Source: Guptibacillus hwajinpoensis
GTDB lineage: Bacteria; Bacillota; Bacilli; Bacillales; Guptibacillaceae
Length of the DNA stretch: 64,000 nt
Assembly: GCF_020524165.1 (NCBI RefSeq)
Contig: NZ_JAIVKU010000004.1
Span: 124,001-188,000 of the forward strand
Reading direction: 5' to 3'
Below are positions 16,953 to 28,159 of this stretch, piece by piece (the first letter of the stretch is position 1; each line of letters begins with the position of its first letter). The translations under genes and the position numbers were made by a program. A model generated the notes under the pieces. It had not been told where the DNA came from. It did no database searches and saw only the letters and a program-made list of their open reading frames with translations.

Positions 16953-16990
16953 AGAGGCGGTTCTAACCATAGAGGTTAGGACTGCCTCTT
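16953..16990 (+). terminator. Long hairpin between yezD and cysH (possible attenuator)
   Basis: AGAGGCGGTTCTAACC (16953-16968) pairs with GGTTAGGACTGCCTCT (16975-16990) with two single mismatches. Only a weak T-rich tail follows (TTATTTAT). It may be a partial terminator or a processing or stability hairpin within the operon. Confidence 0.6.
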
Positions 16991-17027
16991 TATTTATGAT
17001 GATTTAATTGGAATAGGAGGTTTTGTA

Positions 17028-17750
17028 ATGGAATGGTTATATGAGAGCTGGTCAGGTGAGGAGCCGGAATTCGATCAGCATTCAAATACTAAAGGAGCAT
17101 TGGAAGTGCTCGATTGGGCTTATCAAACTTATAAAGAAGACATCGTCTACGCGTGTAGTTTTGGTGTCGAAGGTGTTGTTCTCATTGATTTGATATCTCG
17201 AGTGAATGAGACGGCGGAAATCGTTTTTTTAGACACCGGTCTCCACTTTAAAGAAACGTATCAGTTGATCGAGAAAGTGAAAGCGAAATATCCAAAACTT
17301 CGGATAAAAATGAAACAGCCAGAGGAGTCAGTCGAAGAACAGGCATTAAGTAAAGGAGAAGCGCTTTGGGAACGTGATCCAGGTCAATGTTGTAACTTGC
17401 GTAAAATTGTTCCATTACATGAAGAGCTTGATAGTGTAAGTGCCTGGATATCAGGTTTAAGGAGAGAACAGTCCCCTCTTAGGCAAAAAACGAATTATTT
17501 AAATCGTGATGAGAAATTCAAGGCGATCAAAGTTTGTCCACTTATTCATTGGACATGGAAAGAAGTTTGGCGGTACGTGTATGAGAATGACTTACCATAC
17601 AATCCTCTTCATGATCGAGGGTATCCGAGTATTGGCTGTGCTGTATGCACGGAAAGTGTATTGAATGGAAGTGATTCTAGAGCTGGGAGATGGGCAAATC
17701 AAGAGAAAACAGAATGCGGCTTGCATCTTGATTCGGCATCAAGCCGATGA
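17028..17750 (+). CDS. cysH: Phosphoadenylyl/adenylyl-sulfate reductase
   Basis: Reduces APS and/or PAPS to sulfite with thioredoxin. At 240 residues it has the PP-loop core [13 protein letters not shown], the substrate segment [12 protein letters not shown] (about 140), and two cysteine pairs, CC at about 121 and CAVC at about 204, which mark the [4Fe-4S] type that can use APS directly. The catalytic Cys is in the C-terminal ECGLH. AGGAGG lies 8 bases before ATG 17028. Its stop overlaps the cysP start (ATGA). A cysC kinase is in the same operon, so either substrate is possible. Confidence 0.95.
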   Translation: MEWLYESWSGEEPEFDQHSNTKGALEVLDWAYQTYKEDIVYACSFGVEGVVLIDLISRVNETAEIVFLDTGLHFKETYQLIEKVKAKYPKLRIKMKQPEESVEEQALSKGEALWERDPGQCCNLRKIVPLHEELDSVSAWISGLRREQSPLRQKTNYLNRDEKFKAIKVCPLIHWTWKEVWRYVYENDLPYNPLHDRGYPSIGCAVCTESVLNGSDSRAGRWANQEKTECGLHLDSASSR

Positions 17751-18811
17751 CGATTATAGTTATTAGCGTGGCGCTATTTTTTGCTATGAATATTGGAGCA
17801 AGTGGTGCTGCTGCATCGATGGGCGTTGCTTATGGAGCGGGAGCCATTAAAAATAGATACACAGCTTTAGTGATATGTGCAATTGGAATTGTAGCAGGAG
17901 CCACTTTCGGTGGAGGAAATGTCATAAAGACAATGGGGAGCGGCATTATCCCTTCATCTGTACTTAGTTTAAAAGTAATCTTAATTATTTTCATAGCCGC
18001 TACCACAGCCCTTTTTTTAGCAAATATGTTGGGTATCCCCTTATCAACCAGCGAAGTGACTGTTGGTTCGGTGGTAGGAGTAGGGATTGCTTACCGTGCA
18101 TTGTTCTTTCCAAATATTTTGGTCATTATGCTCTTATGGATCATCATCCCTGTTATTGCCTTTGTGGCAGCTTTAATAGTGGGAAAAGGATTGGCAGTTC
18201 TAAAAATGCGGTTCAAACTAACGCCACGATGGAAAAAAATCCTTACCATCGTTTTAATCTTAGCAGGATTTCTTGAAGCTTTCTCGGCAGGAATGAATAA
18301 TGTGGCCAATGCGGTTGGTCCCCTTGTCGGAGCGGGGGTTCTTTCTCTATCACATGGAGCTCTGTTAGGAGGAGCATTTGTGGGGCTAGGTGCACTTGTG
18401 TTTGGAAGTCGTGTACTTGAAACGAATGGTTACCGCATTACACGTTTTTCATTAGGGGAAGGCTGTGCGATATCGAGTACAAGTGCAGGACTTGTTATAG
18501 GTGCTTCGTTATTTGGAATTCCAGTTCCACTCACACAAGTCACTACTTCTTCAATCATTGGAATCGGAACAGCGAAAGATGGTTTTCAACTCTGGCAAAA
18601 AGATGTGATTACGAGAATGTTAAAGGTTTGGGCTGTTTCACCGGTTTTTTCCTTAGTTATTTCGTATAGCATGATTAAACTTTTTCTAGAAAGTGATTTG
18701 TACACATTAATTGTAATAGGCAGCGTTATTCTTGCAACGGTCGGATCAGGAAGCTTAATCCGATCCATTCGCACACAAAAAAGAACGTTACAAGAAAAAG
18801 AAAGTTTATAA
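17747..18811 (+). CDS. cysP: Sulfate permease of the PiT family
   Basis: Multi-pass membrane protein of 354 residues belonging to the inorganic phosphate transporter family, whose B. subtilis homologue in the same operon position imports sulfate. The two repeated PiT signatures are [20 protein letters not shown] near the N-terminus and [17 protein letters not shown] (about 184-200). About ten hydrophobic segments are visible. It starts inside the cysH stop codon (ATGA), so the two are translationally coupled. Sulfate rather than phosphate as substrate is inferred from the operon. Confidence 0.92.
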   Translation: MTIIVISVALFFAMNIGASGAAASMGVAYGAGAIKNRYTALVICAIGIVAGATFGGGNVIKTMGSGIIPSSVLSLKVILIIFIAATTALFLANMLGIPLSTSEVTVGSVVGVGIAYRALFFPNILVIMLLWIIIPVIAFVAALIVGKGLAVLKMRFKLTPRWKKILTIVLILAGFLEAFSAGMNNVANAVGPLVGAGVLSLSHGALLGGAFVGLGALVFGSRVLETNGYRITRFSLGEGCAISSTSAGLVIGASLFGIPVPLTQVTTSSIIGIGTAKDGFQLWQKDVITRMLKVWAVSPVFSLVISYSMIKLFLESDLYTLIVIGSVILATVGSGSLIRSIRTQKRTLQEKESL

Positions 18812-18836
18812 TTCATTTTATTTTGGAGGGACTACT

Positions 18837-19985
18837 ATGACAACAATTCATGCGCACGGTGGAAAGTTAATAAATCGTTTTAACCCGGATAAAAAGATAA
18901 ATGGAATTCATAAAGAAATTGAATTAGATAAAACAGCTTTAAGCGATCTCGAATTAATCGGAACTGGGGCTTATAGTCCATTAACTGGATTCCTTAATGA
19001 GGATGATTACAATGCCGTGGTCCATAAGCTTAAACTAGGAAACGGTTTACCCTGGAGTATTCCGATCACGTTACCAGTGACGGATGATGTCGCTGAAAAA
19101 ATTGTTATTGGTGATGAAGTGAAGCTTATCAGAGAAGGAACTGTGTATGGAACAGTTACCGTAGAATCCATCTATAAACCCGATAAGGTTGTAGAAGCAA
19201 AACATGTTTATTTAACAGAGGACAACGATCATCCGGGCGTGAAGAAAGTCTATGATCGGCCAGACGTGTATATTGGTGGACCTATTACACTACTTAAAAG
19301 AAGTGAAAAAGGTCAATTCGATCGCTATCATTTTGATCCAGCTGAAACAAGAGCTTATTTTGAAAATCAAGGTTGGAAAACGGTAGTTGGATTTCAAACA
19401 AGAAATCCTGTTCATCGTGCTCATGAATACATCCAAAAAACCGCCCTTGAAACAGTAGATGGGCTGTTCTTAAATCCACTTGTAGGTGAAACAAAGTCAG
19501 ATGATATTCCAGCAGAAATTCGGATGGAAAGCTATGAAGTCTTGCTTGAAAATTACTATCCTGCTGATCGTGTTCATCTGGGGGTTTTTCCGGCTGCGAT
19601 GCGCTATGCCGGACCAAGAGAAGCTATTTTTCATGCACTTGTTCGCAAAAACTTTGGATGCACACATTTTATTGTAGGAAGAGATCATGCTGGTGTAGGT
19701 GACTATTATGGCACATATGATGCACAGAAAATCTTTAGTCAATTTTCAAGTGAAGAATTGGGCATTACACCGCTCTTTTTTGAACATAGTTTCTATTGCA
19801 AGAAGTGCGATAGCATGGCTTCTGCGAAGACGTGCCCTCATGGAAAAGAACATCATGTCATTTTATCGGGTACGAAAGTACGGGCGCTTTTACGTAATGG
19901 CGAGCAACCACCTGCCACATTCAGTCGTCCTGAGGTAGTTGAGATACTCATTAAAGGAATGAGCAAAAAGGCCGTCAAAGCTTAA
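18837..19985 (+). CDS. sat: Sulfate adenylyltransferase (ATP sulfurylase)
   Basis: Activates sulfate with ATP to APS. At 382 residues, it is the monofunctional type. The catalytic ATP motif is the [12 protein letters not shown] segment (about 186-197), followed by [12 protein letters not shown] (about 281). A zinc-type cluster [16 protein letters not shown] (about 321-336) is typical of the bacterial enzyme. TTGGAGGGA precedes ATG 18837. It lies between cysP and cysC in the operon. Confidence 0.96.
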   Translation: MTTIHAHGGKLINRFNPDKKINGIHKEIELDKTALSDLELIGTGAYSPLTGFLNEDDYNAVVHKLKLGNGLPWSIPITLPVTDDVAEKIVIGDEVKLIREGTVYGTVTVESIYKPDKVVEAKHVYLTEDNDHPGVKKVYDRPDVYIGGPITLLKRSEKGQFDRYHFDPAETRAYFENQGWKTVVGFQTRNPVHRAHEYIQKTALETVDGLFLNPLVGETKSDDIPAEIRMESYEVLLENYYPADRVHLGVFPAAMRYAGPREAIFHALVRKNFGCTHFIVGRDHAGVGDYYGTYDAQKIFSQFSSEELGITPLFFEHSFYCKKCDSMASAKTCPHGKEHHVILSGTKVRALLRNGEQPPATFSRPEVVEILIKGMSKKAVKA

Positions 19986-19999
19986 GGAGGAGATTTGAA

Positions 20000-20623
20000 A
20001 TGACAGTGAACCATAATTTAACCTGGCACGATACAGTTGTAACAAAAGAAATGAGACAGCAAAAGAATGGGCATAAAAGTGCTGTTCTTTTCTTTACGGG
20101 GTTGTCTGGTTCTGGTAAATCAACACTTGCGAATGATGTTTCAAGGAAGCTCCATGAATTAAACATTCAAAGCTATGTACTCGATGGAGATAATATTAGA
20201 CAGGGATTAAACAATGACCTTGGTTTCAAAGAAGAAGATCGGAAGGAGAATATAAGGCGTATTGGTGAGGTTTCAAAGCTCCTCGTTGATAGCGGTCAAT
20301 TTGCAATCACAGCTTTTATTTCCCCTTTTCAGAGTGATCGACAGGTTGTTCGTGAACTTCTCTCAAACGATGAGTTTATTGAAGTGTACGTAAAGTGTCC
20401 CCTAGATGAGTGTGAACTTCGAGATCCTAAAGGATTGTACAAAAAAGCTCGTAGTGGAGAAATCCCTCATTTTACAGGGGTTTCTTCTCCTTACGAAGAA
20501 CCAATTAATCCTGAATTAACAGTTGATACGTACAGGGAAAGCAGAGAAAAATGTGCAGAGATTGTTCTTTCTTATCTTGAGAATCATCAGTTAATTACGA
20601 CCGGAGCATTCAATCAAGCGTAA
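20000..20623 (+). CDS. cysC: Adenylyl-sulfate kinase
   Basis: Phosphorylates APS to PAPS. It has 207 residues with P-loop GLSGSGKSTLA (about 34-44), DGDNIRQGLNNDLGF (about 63-77), and the APS-kinase signature CPLDECELRDPKGLYKKAR (about 134-152). AAGGAGGAG lies 8-10 bases before ATG 20000, 14 bases after sat. Its product can be used by CysH. Confidence 0.95.
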   Translation: MTVNHNLTWHDTVVTKEMRQQKNGHKSAVLFFTGLSGSGKSTLANDVSRKLHELNIQSYVLDGDNIRQGLNNDLGFKEEDRKENIRRIGEVSKLLVDSGQFAITAFISPFQSDRQVVRELLSNDEFIEVYVKCPLDECELRDPKGLYKKARSGEIPHFTGVSSPYEEPINPELTVDTYRESREKCAEIVLSYLENHQLITTGAFNQA

Positions 20624-20669
20624 AAGTTAGGTTTTATGAAATAAATCGCGTTATCGAGGAGGAAATGAA

Positions 20670-21452
20670 ATGGGGAAAGTTTTCCTAGTTGGAGCAGGGC
20701 CAGGTGACATAGATTTAATCACAGTAAAAGGTGTGAAATGCATTGAGCAAGCAGATGTCATTCTTTATGATCGACTAATTAACAAAGAACTATTAGAGTA
20801 CGCCAAAGAAGGCGTTGAGCTCATTTATTGTGGCAAGCTACCAGATTATCACACTTTAAAACAGGAAACCATCAATCGTTTTCTCGTAAAGCATGCGCTG
20901 AAAGGAAAAGTCGTGACAAGATTAAAGGGAGGTGATCCCTTTGTGTATGGCAGGGGTGGTGAAGAAGCTGAAGCCCTTTCCAAACACGGTATTCCGTTTG
21001 AAGTTGTACCGGGCATTACTTCAGGGATTGCAGCTCCTGCATATGCGGGTATACCAGTCACTCATCGCGAATTAAGTTCTACATTTGCTTTTGTAACGGG
21101 ACACCGTAAAGAAGGTGAAGAAGAAGAATTACGCTGGGAAAGCCTCGCAAAAGGAATCGATACCCTTGCCATTTATATGGGAGTAAAAAATTTACCGTAT
21201 ATCTGCTCCATGCTCCAGAAATATGGAAGGGAGAAAGAGACCCCTGTAGCTCTCGTTCACTGGGGAACAACACAAACTCAACAAACAGTGACAGGCACAC
21301 TTGAAACAATAGTAGATGAAGTAAAGAAAGCGGAAATCCAAAATCCAAGTATGATTGTTGTAGGTGAAGTTGTAAACTTAAGGTCGAAATTGAAATGGTT
21401 TGAGACATCTGAAGATCCACATGTTACGAAGACGGTTGTTAGCGCATTATAG
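20670..21452 (+). CDS. sumT: Uroporphyrinogen-III C-methyltransferase
   Basis: First step of siroheme synthesis: two SAM-dependent methylations of uroporphyrinogen III to precorrin-2. 260 residues. The SAM-binding VGAGPGDIDLITVKG (about 6-20), the RLKGGDPFVYGRGGEEA segment (about 85-101) and a PGITSGIAAPAYAGIPVTHR segment (about 112-131) are family signatures. It corresponds to B. subtilis ylnD. GAGGAGG lies before ATG 20670. Siroheme is the cofactor of sulfite reductase, which is not encoded in this window. Confidence 0.95.
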   Translation: MGKVFLVGAGPGDIDLITVKGVKCIEQADVILYDRLINKELLEYAKEGVELIYCGKLPDYHTLKQETINRFLVKHALKGKVVTRLKGGDPFVYGRGGEEAEALSKHGIPFEVVPGITSGIAAPAYAGIPVTHRELSSTFAFVTGHRKEGEEEELRWESLAKGIDTLAIYMGVKNLPYICSMLQKYGREKETPVALVHWGTTQTQQTVTGTLETIVDEVKKAEIQNPSMIVVGEVVNLRSKLKWFETSEDPHVTKTVVSAL

Positions 21453-21465
21453 GAGGTGAATAATC

Positions 21466-22212
21466 GTGAAAGCTGTTCTCTATATTTGTCATGGAAGTCG
21501 AGTGAAAGAGGGAAGAAATCAGGCGGTAGAATTTGTTAGTAAATGCAAAGAAGATCTTTCTTATCCCATTCAAGAAACCTGCTTTCTGGAGCTTTCAAAA
21601 CCGAATATATATGAGGGTATCATCACATGTATGGAACAAGGTGCGAAAGAAATTGTTGTAGTACCCGTTTTGCTTCTGGCAGCAACTCATGCGAAAAAAG
21701 ATATTCCAAACGAAGTTGAACGTATTTCTAGAGAATTTCCGTGGATAACTTTTCACATTGGGCGTCCTTTAGGTGTTCATGATAAGCTGATTTCGGTCAT
21801 TGAAGAAAGAGTAATAGAAATGGGCGTCCCTCTTCAAAAGGATGCTACTGCGTTACTTGTGGGGAGGGGAAGTAGTGATCCTGATACAATAAGTGACCTA
21901 GACCAAATCGCTAAACGGATTCTAGAGAAAATGCCGTTTCAAAAAGTGTCTGTGTGCTATCTTGCAGCGGCGAAACCGACATTTGATGAAGGAATTAAAC
22001 AGGCTCAACTAGGTTCAAATAGTCAAGTTTTTGTCATTCCATATCTTTTGTTTACAGGTATACTAATGAAAGAAATGGAACGAAAAATAAGTAGACTTGA
22101 AAAGGGTGGTCCAGATTTTAATCTGTGTCACTACCTTGGATACCACGATTTAGTGACAGAGGTATTGAAGGAAAGGGTTGTAGAAGCATTTGAGACGAGG
22201 GTAACGGTATGA
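21466..22212 (+). CDS. sirB: Sirohydrochlorin ferrochelatase
   Basis: Inserts Fe2+ into sirohydrochlorin to make siroheme. It has 248 residues, with two CbiX-like halves. ICHGSRVKEGRNQAVEF (about 7-23) carries the metal-binding His, and VVVPVLLLAATHAKKDIP (about 64-81) the second. The second half has LLVGRGSSDPD (about 129). It starts at GTG 21466 after AGGAGGTG, 14 bases past sumT, and overlaps sirC by four bases (ATGA). It corresponds to ylnE. Confidence 0.93.
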   Translation: MKAVLYICHGSRVKEGRNQAVEFVSKCKEDLSYPIQETCFLELSKPNIYEGIITCMEQGAKEIVVVPVLLLAATHAKKDIPNEVERISREFPWITFHIGRPLGVHDKLISVIEERVIEMGVPLQKDATALLVGRGSSDPDTISDLDQIAKRILEKMPFQKVSVCYLAAAKPTFDEGIKQAQLGSNSQVFVIPYLLFTGILMKEMERKISRLEKGGPDFNLCHYLGYHDLVTEVLKERVVEAFETRVTV

Positions 22213-22790
22213 GCGAGTATCCCGTTTCTCTAAACTTGACAGGGAAAAGTGTTCTTATAGTGGGGGGAGGTCGTATCGCCTTAAGAAAGATTAGAGGTTT
22301 GCTTGGGTGCGGTGCGATTCTTACAGTGATAAGTCCTGAAATGAATGAAGACATCAAGAAACTTGTAAATACCGACAATATTTATTTAGTTGAACGGGAA
22401 GTTAGAGCGAGTGATTTACAAGACGTATTTTTGATTATTGTAGCGACAAACTCGTTTGAAGCGAATGAATTTGTCATGAATCAAGCGGGAGATCATCAGC
22501 TAGTCAATGCGTCTCATCAGGCTGATCGAGGGAATGTGTCTTTACCTGCTACACTAAAACGAGGGAGACTAATTATTTCTGTTTTTACAGGGGGAGCAAG
22601 TCCGCTCCTCGCAAAGAAAATTCGAGATGATCTCTCTGTTCAGTATGATGAGTCTTATAGTGAACGTGTGGAGTATTTATATGAAAAAAGGTTGTCGATA
22701 AAGAGTGAGAACAGAAGCGAGAGTGAAAACAGGAAAGTATTAGAAAATGCTGTGAATCATGCATTAAACGATTCACCCGAAATCAATTAG
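22209..22790 (+). CDS. sirC: Precorrin-2 dehydrogenase
   Basis: NAD-dependent oxidation of precorrin-2 to sirohydrochlorin, between the SumT and SirB steps. 193 residues, shorter than the multifunctional CysG. Rossmann motif VLIVGGGRIALRKIRGLL (about 15-32) and the family segments NASHQADRGNVSLPATLKRG and SVFTGGASPLLAKKIRDDL follow. Start ATG 22209 overlaps the sirB stop. It is the last gene of the cys operon and corresponds to ylnF. Confidence 0.93.
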   Translation: MSEYPVSLNLTGKSVLIVGGGRIALRKIRGLLGCGAILTVISPEMNEDIKKLVNTDNIYLVEREVRASDLQDVFLIIVATNSFEANEFVMNQAGDHQLVNASHQADRGNVSLPATLKRGRLIISVFTGGASPLLAKKIRDDLSVQYDESYSERVEYLYEKRLSIKSENRSESENRKVLENAVNHALNDSPEIN

Positions 22791-22840
22791 TTTAAACAGA
22801 TACATAATCGATTGGTCATTGTAATGATTCTATTGAGGAA

Positions 22841-22878
22841 GACGTAAAAAGAGGAGCCCTGGCTCCTCTTTTTACGTC
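22841..22878. terminator. Shared palindromic terminator between the cys and met operons
   Basis: A near-perfect 38-base palindrome. GACGTAAAAAGAGGAGCC pairs with GGCTCCTCTTTTTACGTC around a two-base centre, with A5 and T5 runs, so it ends both converging operons. The metH stop codon begins at its edge. Confidence 0.9.
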
Positions 22879-25800
22879 TTATAAAACATTAAAGTATCTT
22901 CCTTCTGGATGGGCAAAAACCATGGCAGTAACAGAAGCTTCTGGTTCCATCATACATCCATCTGTGAGTGCTATCCCTATATCTTCTGGTCGAATCAGTT
23001 TAAAAAGTTTTTTCTGATCATCTAGTTCAGGACAAGCGGGATACCCAAATGAAAAGCGTTGGCCCTGGTACTTTGCTGAAAAGCGATTTTGCATTGTGAA
23101 ATCCGTTGGGTCAGGAAAGCCCCATTTATCACGCATCAACTGATGAACGTGTTCGGCAAGCCCTTCTGCTGTTTCAAGCGCAAGTGCTTGTAGCGCATGG
23201 CTTTCCAGATAATTCCCCTGGTTTTTTAACTCTACTGAACGTTCTCGAATGCCTCTTCCTGCTGTAACTGCAAAGAACCCAACATAGTCCATCTCGCCGC
23301 TAGATACAGAGCGAAGGTAATCTGCAAGACACAAGAAAGGTTCTTTTGGTTGACGTGGAAATGAAAATCGTTCAATGATCGTTTGATGATCATAAGGAGA
23401 GTAAATGATGACATCATTTCCATCAGATTGTGCTGGGAAGAACTGATATTTCGCTGAAGGTTGTATCCAACTTTCATTTTTGGCATGTGTTAAAAGCTGA
23501 TCCACCACCTCTTTTAAATGAACGGCTTTCTCGTTTTTTTCTGCAAGTAGTCTTGATACCTTTCCTTTAAGCCCGAGATGATGACCGATTAGCATTTGCA
23601 TATTGATGTAGGGTTCGATATGGGCAACCGAGTAGTTTCTTAAAATATGAGGTTCTAGATCATACGGTTGATGAACTCGTACATCAGTCGATACAGTAGA
23701 AAATGGTTTAACGGCAAGCGCTGTTCCGCCGTTTGAAATCGGTTTTGAGTGCAACTCAGAAGAAGCTTTTTTGGTCGCATGTTCTTCTACGAGTTTTCTT
23801 TTTTCTTCTTCGTTACTTAACTGGTTTGAAAGTGCTAATCCTTCCATAGCGTCTTTTGCATAGAAAACAGGTCCATCATATTCAGCAGAAATTTTGTTGT
23901 CGGTAAATTTTCGTGATAGGGCGGCGCCTCCTACCATGATGGGTATCGAGATTTTAGCTTGCTTCATATCTTGAGCAGTCAACACCATTTGCTGAGCAGA
24001 TTTAACGAGTAGTCCAGAAAGACCGACAAAGTCTGGCTGGTGGTCTTGAACCTGTTTAATGAGGTCGGTTGGTGTAACCTTAATGCCAAGATCAATGACT
24101 TCAAAACCATTGTTACTTAATATGATTTCGACCAGGTTCTTACCAATATCGTGCACATCACCTTTTACAGTCGCTAAAAGTACTTTTCCTTTCGAATTAG
24201 AAGAATCTTCTTTTTGCATATGAGGTTCAAGGAAAGCGACAGAGGCTTTCATAACTTCTGCACTTTGAAGGACTTCTGCAACAATTAATTGGTTATCGTT
24301 AAATAATTTCCCGACTTCTGCCATCCCTTTCATTAAAGGGCCATTAATGATTTGAAGCGGTGATTCATATTGAACCAAAGCTTTTTCTAAATCGGGAATA
24401 AGTCCTTCTTTTGTACCTTCAACGACATACAAGGCAAGACGTTCCTGAAGTGTGAGCGTGGAAGTCTGCACTTTACTTTCTTTCTTTTTGCCCCGATAAA
24501 ATGCAGTGAAATCTGCTAGTGTCTGATCATTTGTTTGAAAAAGGAGCTCGTCGGCAAGCTGTACTTCTTTCTCAGAAATAGAAGCATATCTTTCGAGCTT
24601 TTCGGTATTCACGATCGCATAATCTAATCCGGCTTTTGTACAGTGGTACAAGTAAGCAGCGTTTAATACTTCTCTTCCTACTGGAGGAAGACCAAAAGAA
24701 ACGTTACTTATGCCAAGGATTGTCTGACAGTCTGGTAATTGCGATTTAATGAGGCGTATCCCCTCGATGGTTTCGGAAGCTGAGCCAATGTATTGCTCAT
24801 CACCAGTACCAATTGGAAAAACAAGCGGGTCAAAAATAATATCAGATGCGTTAAGTCCGTATTTTGAAACGAGTAAATCATGAGATCGTTTAGCAATTTC
24901 GAGCTTACGTTCTGCTGTAATCGCCATGCCGGTTTCGTCAATTGTACCAACGACAATGGCAGCGCCGTACTTATGAATAAGAGGAACGACAGCTTCAAAG
25001 CGTTCTTCACCATCTTCAAGATTAATGGAATTAATGATCGCTTTCCCTTGTGAATAAGAGAGAGCTTTTTCGATAACTGCATCATCAGTAGAATCGATGA
25101 TAAGAGGGGTTTTAACCTTATTTACAACATATTTCATAAAATTTTCAATATCTCTTAATTCATCACTATCTGGATTTGCGAGGCAAATGTCAATTACCTG
25201 AGCCCCTTTTTTTACTTGTGAGCGAGCAATTTCTGACGCCTCTTCAAACTTTTCTTCTGCGATCAGGCGTTTAAATTTCCTTGAACCAATCACATTTGTT
25301 CGTTCTCCAACGAGTATAGGTCTGGTGCTATCATCGTATATAAATGGTTCAATTCCAGAAACGGCGTGAGGATGACTCGCAGGAGCTTTTCGAGGGTGTA
25401 GTCCTTTTATAGCCTCTGAAATGGCTTTTATATGAGCAGGAGTTGTTCCGCAACAGCCACCGACAACGTTAAGCCAACCTTTTTCAACAAAGCCAGAAAT
25501 TTTAGCTGCTAAGCTTTCGGGGGTTTCGTGGTAATTTCCTTCTTCGTCAGGAAGACCAGCATTGGGATAGCAGCTTACTGACGTTGTAGCTAATTCAGAA
25601 AGGGAGCGGAGATGATCTCTCATAAACTCTGGTCCTGTTGCACAATTTAGTCCAACGACTGCTGGATTCATATGTTCAAGCGATAAATAAAATGCCTCAA
25701 TACTTTGACCAGCGAGTGTTGTGCCCATCGGTTCAATAGTCCCCGAGATCATTAAAGGAACGGTCATCCCCAATTCCTGAAATGCTTTCGAAATACCAAT

Positions 25801-26322
25801 ATAAGCAGCTTTTACGTTAAGCATATCCTGACTAGTTTCAATTAATAGAAGATCGACGCCTCCGTTTAGTAAGCCTCTAGCCTGAATGGCATATGAGTTC
25901 GAAAGTGATTCAAAAGTCGTTCCGCCTGTGACGGATAATGTTTTGGTAGTTGGTCCCATGGCGCCTGCAACAAAACGTGGTTGAGTTGTTGTGGTTACTT
26001 TATCAGCAGCCTCCTTTGCAAGCCTTGCAGAGGTGTAGTTTAGCTTTTCTGCAAGATGACCGAGATCATATTCATCTAAGACAAGATCTGTTGCTCCAAA
26101 GGTGTTTGTCTCAATAATATCTGCTCCGCTAGCTAAGTACTCTTCATGGATCGAGGAGATAAGCTCTGGCCGAGTTAAGGATAAGTATTCATTACAGCCT
26201 TCATATTCTTCACCACCAAAATCAGTAGCTGTTAGATTAGCCTGTTGAATCATTGTTCCCATAGCTCCGTCAAGAACAAGGATTCTCTTCGTAAGTAGAT
26301 CTTCAAATGAGGTGTAGGCCAT
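22879..26322 (-). CDS. metH: Cobalamin-dependent methionine synthase
   Basis: Transfers the methyl group of 5-methyl-THF to homocysteine through cob(I)alamin. At 1147 residues it has all four modules: homocysteine domain with zinc ligands GLNCATGPE and [11 protein letters not shown] (about 289), pterin domain starting [14 protein letters not shown], cobalamin domain with [13 protein letters not shown] (His about 722), and a SAM-binding activation domain (about 860-1147) with [21 protein letters not shown] 26322 has AAGGAAG 7 bases upstream and overlaps the end of yitJ. B. subtilis uses cobalamin-independent MetE instead, so this locus implies B12 uptake or synthesis. Confidence 0.96.
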   Translation of the reverse strand: MAYTSFEDLLTKRILVLDGAMGTMIQQANLTATDFGGEEYEGCNEYLSLTRPELISSIHEEYLASGADIIETNTFGATDLVLDEYDLGHLAEKLNYTSARLAKEAADKVTTTTQPRFVAGAMGPTTKTLSVTGGTTFESLSNSYAIQARGLLNGGVDLLLIETSQDMLNVKAAYIGISKAFQELGMTVPLMISGTIEPMGTTLAGQSIEAFYLSLEHMNPAVVGLNCATGPEFMRDHLRSLSELATTSVSCYPNAGLPDEEGNYHETPESLAAKISGFVEKGWLNVVGGCCGTTPAHIKAISEAIKGLHPRKAPASHPHAVSGIEPFIYDDSTRPILVGERTNVIGSRKFKRLIAEEKFEEASEIARSQVKKGAQVIDICLANPDSDELRDIENFMKYVVNKVKTPLIIDSTDDAVIEKALSYSQGKAIINSINLEDGEERFEAVVPLIHKYGAAIVVGTIDETGMAITAERKLEIAKRSHDLLVSKYGLNASDIIFDPLVFPIGTGDEQYIGSASETIEGIRLIKSQLPDCQTILGISNVSFGLPPVGREVLNAAYLYHCTKAGLDYAIVNTEKLERYASISEKEVQLADELLFQTNDQTLADFTAFYRGKKKESKVQTSTLTLQERLALYVVEGTKEGLIPDLEKALVQYESPLQIINGPLMKGMAEVGKLFNDNQLIVAEVLQSAEVMKASVAFLEPHMQKEDSSNSKGKVLLATVKGDVHDIGKNLVEIILSNNGFEVIDLGIKVTPTDLIKQVQDHQPDFVGLSGLLVKSAQQMVLTAQDMKQAKISIPIMVGGAALSRKFTDNKISAEYDGPVFYAKDAMEGLALSNQLSNEEEKRKLVEEHATKKASSELHSKPISNGGTALAVKPFSTVSTDVRVHQPYDLEPHILRNYSVAHIEPYINMQMLIGHHLGLKGKVSRLLAEKNEKAVHLKEVVDQLLTHAKNESWIQPSAKYQFFPAQSDGNDVIIYSPYDHQTIIERFSFPRQPKEPFLCLADYLRSVSSGEMDYVGFFAVTAGRGIRERSVELKNQGNYLESHALQALALETAEGLAEHVHQLMRDKWGFPDPTDFTMQNRFSAKYQGQRFSFGYPACPELDDQKKLFKLIRPEDIGIALTDGCMMEPEASVTAMVFAHPEGRYFNVL

Positions 26323-28159
26323 TTCGATTCTTCCTTTCTTCTGCAAGGCGAGTTTTCTCGTTAATGTATCGCGTTAATTCTACTGTTAATTCATAACGCA
26401 AGAAGGGGGTGATTAAATAAATTCCATTAAATAAATCAAATGCAGCATCGATTAACGACTTCGCGATTGCAAGCCCTGCTTCAATTGATTGCGTTGAATC
26501 TTTAGCGTGTAACATACGATTGCGTATGGAATCGGATAGCTTAATTCCCGGTACTTCATTATGGAGAAATTCAGCATTTCGGTAGCTTGTAAGTGGCATG
26601 ATCCCAATGTAAATGGGACAAGTTAAATGTTTCGTCGCTTCATAGACTTCTAGTACCTGTTCTTCGTTGTAGATGGGTTGACTTATAAAGTAATCCGCTC
26701 CACACAGCTGTTTTTTTTCAAGTCGTTCAACAGCTCGGTCTAGATGGCGTACATTCGGATTAAAGGCAGCTGCTATTGAAAATGAAGTTTTAATTCCAAG
26801 CGATTTACCAGAATAAGAACGTCCTTGATTAAATTGTTTCATTAAACGAATGAGGTCAAATGATGAGACGTCGTAAACCGAAGTAGCGCCAGGGAAATCA
26901 CCGATTTTAGTAGGGTCACCTGTTACGGCAAGAACTTGATTAATTCCAAGTGTATGAAGCCCCATTAAATGGGATTGTAAGCCAATTAAATTTCGATCAC
27001 GACAGGCAACATGAACCAGTGGTCGAACATTATGCTGAGCTTTAATCATAGAAGCCATTGCTGTATTGCAAATTCGAGGTGAGGCAAGTGAGTTATCAGC
27101 GAGCGTAATCGCATCAACGCCAACTTCTTGCAGTGCCTTTGTACCCTCAAGATATTTATCAATGGATAATTTCTTTGGAGGATCGAGCTCAACGATAACA
27201 GATCGCTGTTTCTTTGCTAGTTCATGTAAGTGAGGCAACCTTTCTTCTTCGAAATCAATGATTCTAGACTCTTTTTCGTTAACAATTACTTCTTTCCTGG
27301 TAATAGGTTTTAGTCCCTTTAGTGCACTAGCTGCTGCAGCTATATGATCAGGTGTGGTACCACAGCAACCACCAATCAGTCTAACGCCTTGTTGACGTAG
27401 AGCTTCTGCACTTTGTTTGAAATAGTCTGGTGCGGTAGGATAAACAAGACGCCCCTCCTCATAATCAGGTAAACTCGCGTTAGGATAAGCAGAAAGAAAA
27501 CCATTTGATAGAGGCACCTGTTCTAAGGATTGAATCATATGATAGGGGCCGAGTCGGCAGTTAACGCCGGTTACATTAGCTCCGGCGTTCTCGAGCTGTT
27601 TTAAGGCAGCAGCAAGAGAAGTGCCATCTTGTAGAATGCCTGGCTCATGCATTGAAACCTGTGCAATTAAAGGCAAATCTGTTTCCTTTCGAGCAATTTC
27701 AAGTACAGTCATGATCTCTTCTAGATCGTAATACGTTTCCAATAAAAGACCATCGACTCCCTCTAATAGAAGACAATATAACTGTTCTCTGAAGCTACGC
27801 TTAATTTCATCAAGGGGTGTCGATCTTGTATTTATCCCTCGTATTCCTCCTATTGTGCCAAGAACGTAAGTAGAGTCTGTCGCGGCCTTTCGAGCGAGTT
27901 TAACGCCTTCTGTATTGATTTCTTTAACGAGGTCTTCGAGGCCATATCTCGATAGCTTGCTATAGTTCGCGCCATACGTATTGGTTTGAATCACATCTGA
28001 ACCAGCATGAACATAAGCTTGGTGAACATTTAGGACTTGATCCGGATGTGAAAGGTTCAGCGCTTCAAAACATTGATCGATGCCGTATGAATAAAGAAGG
28101 GTGCCCATGGCGCCGTCGCCGATCAGAATTTTGTGCTCTAGATCTTCAAGTAAGCTCAT
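26303..28159 (-). CDS. yitJ: Bifunctional homocysteine S-methyltransferase / 5,10-methylenetetrahydrofolate reductase
   Basis: A fusion of 618 residues. Residues 1-290 form a homocysteine-methyltransferase domain with zinc ligands in [10 protein letters not shown] (about 200) and [11 protein letters not shown] (about 265). Residues 300-618 form an FAD-dependent MTHFR domain ([34 protein letters not shown]). The reductase makes the 5-methyl-THF needed by MetH. It overlaps metC by four bases at its start and metH at its end. It corresponds to B. subtilis yitJ, itself an S-box gene. Confidence 0.94.
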   Translation of the reverse strand: MSLLEDLEHKILIGDGAMGTLLYSYGIDQCFEALNLSHPDQVLNVHQAYVHAGSDVIQTNTYGANYSKLSRYGLEDLVKEINTEGVKLARKAATDSTYVLGTIGGIRGINTRSTPLDEIKRSFREQLYCLLLEGVDGLLLETYYDLEEIMTVLEIARKETDLPLIAQVSMHEPGILQDGTSLAAALKQLENAGANVTGVNCRLGPYHMIQSLEQVPLSNGFLSAYPNASLPDYEEGRLVYPTAPDYFKQSAEALRQQGVRLIGGCCGTTPDHIAAAASALKGLKPITRKEVIVNEKESRIIDFEEERLPHLHELAKKQRSVIVELDPPKKLSIDKYLEGTKALQEVGVDAITLADNSLASPRICNTAMASMIKAQHNVRPLVHVACRDRNLIGLQSHLMGLHTLGINQVLAVTGDPTKIGDFPGATSVYDVSSFDLIRLMKQFNQGRSYSGKSLGIKTSFSIAAAFNPNVRHLDRAVERLEKKQLCGADYFISQPIYNEEQVLEVYEATKHLTCPIYIGIMPLTSYRNAEFLHNEVPGIKLSDSIRNRMLHAKDSTQSIEAGLAIAKSLIDAAFDLFNGIYLITPFLRYELTVELTRYINEKTRLAEERKNRNGLHLI

